Source: Mucilaginibacter sp. SMC90
Lineage (GTDB): Bacteria; Bacteroidota; Bacteroidia; Sphingobacteriales; Sphingobacteriaceae
NCBI RefSeq assembly: GCF_022811725.1
Contig: NZ_CP094527.1
Location: forward strand, 1,984,001-2,048,000
Length of the DNA stretch: 64,000 bases
Direction of reading: 5' to 3'
The notes beneath the pieces were generated by a model, which searched no databases, was not told the origin of the DNA, and worked only from the letters and a program-made list of their open reading frames with translations. Every line of letters begins with the position of its first letter. The first letter of the stretch is position 1. Below are positions 53,229 through 64,000 of the stretch, in pieces. Position numbers and translations under genes: made by a program.

Positions 53229-54113
53229 ATGAAATACAGGTTGATCTCAGGTTTTTGGATAGTGTTAATGGCATGTGCTTTTGGCGCGCCGTCGGTTGCT
53301 CAAACCGCATCAAAGCAGCGCTATAAAGTAGCGGTGGTTGATCTGATGATCCTTAAACGGCAGAAGTTGGGCGCGTTTCAGTTGGCTAAGGAAATCGGTG
53401 CTGATGGTGTTGAGGTAGATATGGGCGGCCTTGGGGACCGGGAGACTTTTGATAACCAACTGGCCAATGATTCGATAAGGAATGTGTTCCTGAACAAGGC
53501 AAAAGAGCTGAACCTCGAAATCCCATCCATGGGCATGACCGGCTTTTTCGCCCAATCATTTGCCGAACGCCCGACAGCGGTTAAGGCCGTTACTGATTGC
53601 ATCAATACCATGAAACAAATGGGCGTTAAAGTTGGCTTTTTACCCATGGGCGTAAAAGGAGACCTGGTAAAATACCCTGAATTACGCCCGGCCATTGTTT
53701 CCCGCTTAAAAGATGTTGGTAAAATAGCCGAAAAGGCCGGTGTAGTGATAGGTATTGAAACGGCGTTGGATGCCAAAGGAGAGTTGCAGTTATTGAAGGA
53801 TATTGGCTCGCCTGCGATTAAAAGCTATTTCAATTTTGAAAACGCCATCAGGAACGGGCGCGATTTGGATGGCGAGCTTAAAACTTTGGGCAAAAATTAT
53901 ATCGTTCAGATTCACTGTACCAATGATGATGGTGTTTGGCTGCAAAACGATCCTAAAATAAACATGAAACAGGTAAAGGCCACATTGGATAAAATGGGCT
54001 GGACAGGCTGGCTGGTCATTGAACGCTCGCGCGATGCCAAAGATCCACGCAATGTAAAGTGGAATTTCAGCGCTAATACCACATACGTAAAATCAATTTT
54101 TCAGGCTAACTAA
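53229..54113 (+). CDS. Periplasmic sugar-isomerase/epimerase-like TIM barrel (AP endonuclease family 2 fold)
   Basis: Start ATG 53229 was chosen; an in-frame TTG at 53202 lies in the preceding gene. The 294 residues begin with a signal peptide (FWIVLMACAFGAPSVAQ), so the protein is exported, unlike classical isomerases. The TIM barrel of the xylose-isomerase-like superfamily is seen in LAKEIGADGVEVDMGGLG, ELNLEIPSMGMTGFF, IGIETALDAKGELQLL, YFNFENAI and IVQIHCTNDDGVWL. Potential metal-binding Glu/Asp/His are E in IGIET, N/E in YFNFENA and H in QIHCTND. Related exported proteins occur next to Gfo/Idh/MocA oxidoreductases, as here. The reaction is not known. Confidence 0.72.
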   Translation: MKYRLISGFWIVLMACAFGAPSVAQTASKQRYKVAVVDLMILKRQKLGAFQLAKEIGADGVEVDMGGLGDRETFDNQLANDSIRNVFLNKAKELNLEIPSMGMTGFFAQSFAERPTAVKAVTDCINTMKQMGVKVGFLPMGVKGDLVKYPELRPAIVSRLKDVGKIAEKAGVVIGIETALDAKGELQLLKDIGSPAIKSYFNFENAIRNGRDLDGELKTLGKNYIVQIHCTNDDGVWLQNDPKINMKQVKATLDKMGWTGWLVIERSRDAKDPRNVKWNFSANTTYVKSIFQAN

Positions 54114-54123
54114 TAAAACGTAA

Positions 54124-56046
54124 ATGAACATCCGCCGCATAGTTGTTTTGTTGATGCTGTTAAATGTTATTTTGACAGGCGGCGTTTTTGCGGCCGAGAT
54201 TTGGGTATCGCCAAAGGGCTCCGATAAAAATACAGGAACCCAGCAACAACCACTGGCAACCATAGGTATGGCAATCAGAAAAGCCCGTGAACTGAGGCGG
54301 TTAAATGATGCATCGATAAAAGGCGGCATCCATATCAAAGTATTAGCGGGAGTTTACCAGTTAGCAGAGCCATTATTTATCCGCCCCGAAGATTCAGGTA
54401 CGGCCGATAGCCCGACCATTATTGAGGGTGAAGGTATAGGTAAAACTATTTTAAGCGGCGGCGTTACTGTAACAGGATGGCGTAAATCAACTTCAGTGAT
54501 TCCCGGTTTACCGGCAGAGGCCAAAGGCAAAGTCTGGGAAGCAGATGCGCCGATAATTGGCGATGAACCTTTACAATTCAGGCAGCTGTGGGTGAACAAC
54601 GAAAAGGCGGTTTGTGCCCGGGATACCGATGCACCGCTCATGAACCGCATCCTATCCTGGGATCACAAAACCGAAAGTTGTGTAATTCCGTGGCTGGCTT
54701 CGCAGGATACTGCGCAGATCAAGGGTATGGAGATGTTTATTCACCAATGGTGGGCAATTGCCATTTTACGGGTTAAAGCTGTTAAAACGATGGGAGATAG
54801 CGCCCGCTTATCCTTTTATCAACCCGAAAGCCGCATCCAGTCCGAGCATCCATGGCCAGCGCCCTGGATTTCCAAAAAAACAGGTAACTCAGCGTTCTAT
54901 CTCAGCAATGCGATCAGTTTTTTAAATCATCCCGGTGAGTGGTTTCGTGACCGCATCGCTAATAAGATCTATTATATCCCACGCAAGGGCGAGGATCTGC
55001 AAACAGCCACGGTTATTGTTCCACAACTGGAAACATTGATAAAAATGAAAGGCACTCTTGATCGCCCGGTAAATTTTATCAGTTTTAAAAATATCAGTTT
55101 TGAGCACAGCAACTGGCTTCGTCCGTCAAAAGAAGGTTTGGTCCCGCACCAGGCCGGGATGTACATGCTGGATGCTTACAAGTTAAAAATCCCTGGCACG
55201 CCGGATAAAAAAGGACTGGAAAACCAGGCATGGGTGGGCAGACCGAAAGCTGCGGTTGAGGTAGCTTACGCGTCGCATATCGCATTTGATGGTTGCGGTT
55301 TTGAACACATGGCCTCAACCGGGCTGGATTTTCAGCGTGGCACGCATGATAATGTGATTAAAGGCAGCCTGTTTAAAGATATCGGCGGCACAGCAATTCT
55401 CGACGGCGTATATTCAGACGAAGCACAGGAAGTTCACCTGCCTTATAACCCAACCGACAAACGGGAGATCTGCACCAATGATACCATCGCCAATAATCTG
55501 ATCACCGATGCCACCAACGAAGATTGGGGATGTGTTGGTATTGGCGCAGGTTATGTAAAAGGCATCAGCATAACGCATAACGAGGTTTGCGATGTAAACT
55601 ACACAGGCATCAGCATGGGCTGGGGCTGGACAAAGACCGCCAACGCCATGAGCGATAACCGCATCACGGCCAACAAAATTCATCACTACGCCCGCAATAT
55701 GTATGATGTGGCCGGCATCTATACGCTATCCGCACAGCCCGGTTCGGTGATCAGCAATAACTATGTCGATAGTATTTATAAAGCCCCTTACGCGCATGAT
55801 CCGCAGCATTGGTTTTACCTGTACACTGATGAGGGATCGTCATACATCACGATAAAAAACAACTGGTGCCCGGCAGATAAATTCCTGAAAAACGCCAATG
55901 GCCCAGGTAATGTTTGGGAAAATAACGGTCCGCAGGTTGATGATGGTATAAAGCTGTCAGCAGGTATCGAACGGCCTTATAATTATCTGTTTCAATATCG
56001 TAAGGTAAACCCGGATAACCGGCCCATCAATCATAAAACAGAATGA
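54124..56046 (+). CDS. Secreted right-handed beta-helix enzyme, candidate GH141 (alpha-L-fucosidase-like)
   Basis: 640 residues with signal peptide (VVLLMLLNVILTGGVFA). It opens with IWVSPKGSDKNTGTQQQPLA, the standard start of a large beta-helix family, then VYQLAEPLFIRPEDSGT, a middle insertion with FRQLWVNNEKAVCARD, and helix coils ISFKNISFEHSNW, HIAFDGCGFEHMASTGLDFQ, ISITHNEVCDVNYTGISMGW and YDVAGIYTLSAQPGSVISNN. Length and layout resemble GH141, whose founder BT1002 releases fucose from RG-II chain A (recalled, not checked). Related proteins are GH120-like or simply unassigned beta-helices. It lies between the isomerase-like gene (10-base gap) and the mutarotase-like gene, whose ATG overlaps its TGA. 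Confidence 0.6.
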   Translation: MNIRRIVVLLMLLNVILTGGVFAAEIWVSPKGSDKNTGTQQQPLATIGMAIRKARELRRLNDASIKGGIHIKVLAGVYQLAEPLFIRPEDSGTADSPTIIEGEGIGKTILSGGVTVTGWRKSTSVIPGLPAEAKGKVWEADAPIIGDEPLQFRQLWVNNEKAVCARDTDAPLMNRILSWDHKTESCVIPWLASQDTAQIKGMEMFIHQWWAIAILRVKAVKTMGDSARLSFYQPESRIQSEHPWPAPWISKKTGNSAFYLSNAISFLNHPGEWFRDRIANKIYYIPRKGEDLQTATVIVPQLETLIKMKGTLDRPVNFISFKNISFEHSNWLRPSKEGLVPHQAGMYMLDAYKLKIPGTPDKKGLENQAWVGRPKAAVEVAYASHIAFDGCGFEHMASTGLDFQRGTHDNVIKGSLFKDIGGTAILDGVYSDEAQEVHLPYNPTDKREICTNDTIANNLITDATNEDWGCVGIGAGYVKGISITHNEVCDVNYTGISMGWGWTKTANAMSDNRITANKIHHYARNMYDVAGIYTLSAQPGSVISNNYVDSIYKAPYAHDPQHWFYLYTDEGSSYITIKNNWCPADKFLKNANGPGNVWENNGPQVDDGIKLSAGIERPYNYLFQYRKVNPDNRPINHKTE

Positions 56047-56756
56047 AAATATTAAAAGCATATATAGTTTGGCTCACGGTGGCTTTATTGTTGCCTGCAT
56101 TTCATTTAAAGGCCGCTTCAAACCCTTTCGCCATTGTTGAAGTGACCGGTCCGCAAGGCAAGCAACTCAATTATGCTGCATTGTTGAATATCGCCCGTAA
56201 GCAGGGGCTACCTGCTTCGGCTGTTTACCGTTGGGATAATCATCTCATTGTTTACGGTAAGCATTTAGACGCAACGTCCATCCAAAAAACTGCTCAGGCA
56301 GCATATCCCTCATGCCAGGTTACAGTTTATAACGGTCCGTTTTATGATTTTAACCGCAAACAGCGTTGCGGGGCAAATGGTCTTGCTAAGCAATGGGATA
56401 ACATTATACTAACGGCAAACCTGGTTGCCGATGAGCGCTTGCAGCAGGAATATATCGATTACCACGCCAACCAGTTTAAAAACTGGCCCGAGGTTTCTAA
56501 GGGTTTTTGTAATGCCGGTTTTCAGCAATTACTGGTGTTTAGGAACGGGCGCCGCCTGATGCTGGTGATCAGTATCCCGAAAGGCAAAAAACTTGACGAC
56601 CTCAATCCTAAAACCATCGAAAATAATCCGCGGGTAAACGATTGGAACAGGTTGATGAAAAAATACCAGGAAGGTGTGCCCGGCACGCGAAAGGGTGAAG
56701 TATGGGTGTTTTTTAAACAGGTAACAGACAACAGCGACACTAAACGATCATTATAA
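56043..56756 (+). CDS. Secreted two-domain protein with C-terminal L-rhamnose-mutarotase-like domain
   Basis: 237 residues, ATG overlapping the previous stop (ATGA). A signal peptide (YIVWLTVALLLPAFHLKAAS) is followed by an unassigned ~85-residue alpha/beta domain (FAIVEVTGPQGKQLNYAALL). Then comes a domain matching E. coli RhaM in outline: ANLVADERLQQEYIDYHANQ, NWPEV, GFQQLLVFRNGRRLMLVISI and NDWNRLMKKYQ. Y137 and H141 line up with RhaM Tyr18 and His22 at the same spacing; RhaM Tyr41 and one of the two Trp appear substituted. RhaM interconverts alpha- and beta-L-rhamnose and is cytoplasmic; here it is exported and fused. Three GH78 genes nearby would supply rhamnose. A catalytic role is likely but not certain given the substitutions. 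Confidence 0.68.
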   Translation: MKILKAYIVWLTVALLLPAFHLKAASNPFAIVEVTGPQGKQLNYAALLNIARKQGLPASAVYRWDNHLIVYGKHLDATSIQKTAQAAYPSCQVTVYNGPFYDFNRKQRCGANGLAKQWDNIILTANLVADERLQQEYIDYHANQFKNWPEVSKGFCNAGFQQLLVFRNGRRLMLVISIPKGKKLDDLNPKTIENNPRVNDWNRLMKKYQEGVPGTRKGEVWVFFKQVTDNSDTKRSL

Positions 56757-56757
56757 A

Positions 56758-57837
56758 ATGAAAATAGGAATATTAGGATTAGGCGAAGGGCGCAGCACCA
56801 TGTCGGCAGTATTGAAAAGCGATAAGCTTGAACTGAAAATGGTGTGCGACAGGAATATTGAATTGTGCAAACACCGCGCGGAGGAGTTCAACTTTCATAG
56901 TTATACAACCAATTACGAGGATCTGCTCAATGATGCTGAAATAGATATCATTGCCATTTATACGCCCGATCATCTGCATGCTGAGCACGTTAAGCAAGCT
57001 TTACTGCATGGCAAACATGTGGTATGTACCAAACCATTTATTGATGATTTAAGTAAAGCCGCCGAACTGCTTGAACTGGTTGAGCAAAGTGGCAAAAAAG
57101 TATTTGTAGGCCAAAGCTCCCGCTTTTTTGAGCCAATGAAAAAACAGCGTAAAGATTATGAGGCCGGTTTGATAGGGGATTTGATCACTGTCGAAGCCTA
57201 CTATCATGCAGACCATCGCTGGTTTTTAGAGAAACCCTGGTCGTTACAGCAGGCTTTTAAATGGCTTTATGGGGGCTTAAGCCATCCGGTAGATTTTATC
57301 CGCTGGTATCTGCCCGATATTGAAGAGGTAATGGGCTACGGTATGCTGAGCTCCAACGGTGCTAAAGGAGGCCTGAAAAACCCAGATACGATGCATTTTA
57401 TTTTCAAAGCTAAGGATGGTCGCATTGCACGTGTGAGCGGTTGTTATACTGGTCCGGTGCAGCCCGTTACCCGCGACAGTGAAATGAGCTGCATTTTACG
57501 CGGCACCGAGGGCTGCAGCCAGGGCGATTATATGGACCTGCGCTATGCAATCACCGATAATACCGGCGAAGAACGTATCATCACCTGGGAACATAAATTG
57601 AAACACTATTTCAGGTTTGAAGGCAAAAGCCACCATGCCGGCGAGTATCAAAATTACCTCGAATACTTTGCGGATAGCATAACAGAAGGCTATACAGCTT
57701 ATCCCGACATTAAAGAAGGCATCGGTACTATCGCTTTGCTTCAGGCTATGGATCGTTCATTACAAAGCGGTAAACCTGTAAAGGTTGATGATATTTTTAC
57801 TGAATTTAATTTAACCGTAAACGAATTAAGCGCATGA
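56758..57837 (+). CDS. Gfo/Idh/MocA-family NAD(P)-dependent oxidoreductase
   Basis: 359-residue cytoplasmic enzyme. The Rossmann motif GILGLGEGRSTMSAV starts at residue 3. The usual EKP catalytic-lysine motif reads CTKPFIDD, so the Lys is kept but Glu is replaced by Thr. The conserved GGLSHPVDFIRWYLPD provides the catalytic-type His/Asp. These enzymes oxidise or reduce sugars and inositols. It starts one base after the mutarotase-like stop, and its own TGA overlaps the ATG of the symporter gene. A reaction on the sugar imported by that symporter is therefore likely, but the substrate is unknown. Confidence 0.85.
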   Translation: MKIGILGLGEGRSTMSAVLKSDKLELKMVCDRNIELCKHRAEEFNFHSYTTNYEDLLNDAEIDIIAIYTPDHLHAEHVKQALLHGKHVVCTKPFIDDLSKAAELLELVEQSGKKVFVGQSSRFFEPMKKQRKDYEAGLIGDLITVEAYYHADHRWFLEKPWSLQQAFKWLYGGLSHPVDFIRWYLPDIEEVMGYGMLSSNGAKGGLKNPDTMHFIFKAKDGRIARVSGCYTGPVQPVTRDSEMSCILRGTEGCSQGDYMDLRYAITDNTGEERIITWEHKLKHYFRFEGKSHHAGEYQNYLEYFADSITEGYTAYPDIKEGIGTIALLQAMDRSLQSGKPVKVDDIFTEFNLTVNELSA

Positions 57838-59435
57838 TATTGGGCATGAGCAATATCGTATCGCGCCTTACGCTGCTGGATTACTCGGTTGTGGCCGTGT
57901 ACCTGATTGTTTTAATGGTGATCGGTTACCGCGCCAGTTTCGGCAATAAAAACAAAACGGACGAAACGCTTTTCCTGGCCAATAAATCATTGGGTTGGGC
58001 AAGCATCGGTTTCAATATGTGGGGCACCAACGTGGGGCCGTCCATGTTGCTGGCTTTTGCCAGTATCGGTTATAGCACAGGCATCGTGGCTGTTAATTTC
58101 GACTGGTATGCCTTTGTGTTCCTGATGCTGCTGGCGCTGGTTTTCGCTCCAAAATACATCGCGGCTAAGGTATCAACCATGCCCGAGTTTATGGGCAACC
58201 GCTACGGTGATTCTACCCGCAATATCCTTGCTTGGTATGCATTGATCAAAATGCTGATTTCATGGTTGTCACTGGGACTGTTTGCCGGTGGATTTTTAGT
58301 ACGGCAGATTCTCGGGATCCCCATGTGGCAATCGGTTATTGTACTGGTATCGTTCGCCGGGCTCTTTGCCTTTACAGGCGGCTTAAAAGCTATAGCTAAA
58401 GTGAATGTTTTCCAGATGCTGTTACTCATTGGCGTCTCATTAACCTTGACTGTGCTGGGCGTAAACAAAGCGGGCGGGTTATCAGCTGTATTTCATCAAA
58501 CACCCTCAAATTACTGGAATTTGATTCACCCGGCAAGGGATATAAAATATCCGTGGTATGCTATTCTGTTGGGTTACCCGGTATCGGCCGTGGCTTTTTT
58601 CTGTACAGATCAGGCCATGGTACAATCGGTACTGGGCGCTAAAAACCTGGAGCAGGGGCAGCTCGGCGTTAACTTTATCGGCTGGCTTAAAATACTGTCG
58701 CTCCCTTTGTTTATCCTCACCGGTATACTGTGTTTTATCCTCTATCCGCATTTGAGTGACCCGGCGCTGGCCTATATGACTATGGTTACCAACCTTTTCC
58801 CACCGGGGATGAATGGGTTGGTCATTGTGGTATTGATAGCCGTTTTGGTAGGTACTATCGGCTCATCTTTAAACTCACTAAGCACGGTTTTTACCATGGA
58901 TATTTATGCGGAAAAGATCAACCCAAATGCTACCAACAAAGACCTCATCAGGGTTGGGCGTTATACCATAATTGCCGGCTGCCTGTTTGCCATAGGTATG
59001 GCGCTGGCTATCGACAGTATTAAAGGGCTTAACTTGTTCGATGTATTTCAATCGGTACTGGGCTTCATCGCGCCGCCGCTGGCTGTGGTTTTCCTGCTTA
59101 CGGTTTACTGGAAACGCACTACCCGCAAGGCGGTAAATGTCATCTTATCAGCTGGCTCGGCTTTTAGTTTGGGTACGGGCGTGGTTTATCTGTGGGTGTT
59201 ACCACCTGCTAAGTACAGCTTTTGGCCGCATTACCTGATGCTATCGTTTTTCATATTTGTTTTCCTGGCCGTGTCGGCGGTTTTGATCTCGCTGCTCGAT
59301 AGGACGCCAATCGTACATGTTGCTCAGAAATCCGAAACAGAACCTGCTTCAAAACCTACGCGACGCGTAAAAGTAGCCTGGGTGCTACTTTCATTAGTAA
59401 TGATTGCTTTATACCTCATTTTCAACGGACATTAA
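57834..59435 (+). CDS. Sodium/solute symporter (SSS, SLC5-type), second copy
   Basis: 533 residues, polytopic with about 13-14 helices, starting MILGMSNIVSRLTLLDYSVVAVYLIVL. SSS features include MWGTNVGPSMLLAFASIGYS, FTGGLKAIAKVNVFQMLLL, FCTDQAMVQSVLGAK and VGTIGSSLNSLSTVFTMDIY (Na+-site helix 8 region). It is clearly different in sequence from the symporter at 23487, so the two likely carry different sugars. ATG overlaps the TGA of Gfo/Idh/MocA, and the next GH78 starts 3 bases after the stop. With mutarotase-like and rhamnosidase neighbours, L-rhamnose or a pectin-derived monosaccharide is a natural candidate. Confidence 0.88.
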   Translation: MILGMSNIVSRLTLLDYSVVAVYLIVLMVIGYRASFGNKNKTDETLFLANKSLGWASIGFNMWGTNVGPSMLLAFASIGYSTGIVAVNFDWYAFVFLMLLALVFAPKYIAAKVSTMPEFMGNRYGDSTRNILAWYALIKMLISWLSLGLFAGGFLVRQILGIPMWQSVIVLVSFAGLFAFTGGLKAIAKVNVFQMLLLIGVSLTLTVLGVNKAGGLSAVFHQTPSNYWNLIHPARDIKYPWYAILLGYPVSAVAFFCTDQAMVQSVLGAKNLEQGQLGVNFIGWLKILSLPLFILTGILCFILYPHLSDPALAYMTMVTNLFPPGMNGLVIVVLIAVLVGTIGSSLNSLSTVFTMDIYAEKINPNATNKDLIRVGRYTIIAGCLFAIGMALAIDSIKGLNLFDVFQSVLGFIAPPLAVVFLLTVYWKRTTRKAVNVILSAGSAFSLGTGVVYLWVLPPAKYSFWPHYLMLSFFIFVFLAVSAVLISLLDRTPIVHVAQKSETEPASKPTRRVKVAWVLLSLVMIALYLIFNGH

Positions 59436-59438
59436 AAT

Positions 59439-64000
<4,562 letters not shown>

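Overview
The window comes from a Bacteroidota genome, most likely a soil or plant-associated Sphingobacteriaceae member (Mucilaginibacter/Pedobacter-like). The evidence is one SusC/SusD pair, almost every gene on the + strand with an N-terminal signal peptide or lipobox, two DUF3826 proteins, and several intergenic palindromic repeat families of a type I recall from that group. Nearly the whole window is one large pectin-degradation gene cluster. I see no RNA genes, CRISPR, phage or transposase.

Layout. (1) 1-5141 holds the end of a GH88/GH105-type unsaturated uronyl hydrolase, uxaB and uxaA (tagaturonate to altronate to 2-keto-3-deoxygluconate) and a zinc alcohol dehydrogenase, i.e. uronate catabolism. 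(2) 5348-23173 is a run of secreted glycosidases: an MGH1-like enzyme, a GH67N-fold enzyme (candidate GH138), GH95, GH2 with malectin domain, GH78, a five-bladed propeller (candidate GH143) and GH2. (3) 23487-25979 holds a sodium/solute symporter and a DapA-type aldolase, facing (4) the only regulator, an AraC protein at 26069-26962 on the minus strand. (5) 27399-44258 is the glycan uptake and attack core: DUF3826, SusC, SusD, PL1 pectate lyase, a beta-helix/DUF6298 protein, a GH140-like apiosidase candidate, GH43, a large propeller and an SGNH esterase. (6) 44267-64000 adds GH2, GH78, a second DUF3826, a sialidase-fold protein, an STN-like/esterase fusion, a periplasmic isomerase-like TIM barrel, a GH141-like beta-helix, a secreted rhamnose-mutarotase-like protein, Gfo/Idh/MocA, a second symporter, GH78, and a GH2 running off the end.

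How it fits together. PL1 and the uronyl hydrolase would act on homogalacturonan or rhamnogalacturonan backbone. Three GH78, four GH2, GH95, GH43, a GH140-like and a GH141-like enzyme would strip branched side chains. SusC/D would import oligosaccharides, and the symporters would take up released monosaccharides. The enzyme set resembles what is known for rhamnogalacturonan-II, especially chain A (apiose, rhamnose, fucose, galacturonate, glucuronate, L-galactose) and possibly the 2-keto-3-deoxy sugars Dha/Kdo. RG-II as the substrate is an inference from family recognition, not something the sequence proves.

At least ten palindromic repeat elements of several unrelated families sit between genes. 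One of them lies exactly where the 5' end of a GH2 gene should be. Several apparent gene starts are alternative codons inside repeats or neighbouring genes, so I moved those starts to the first signal-peptide-proximal codon.
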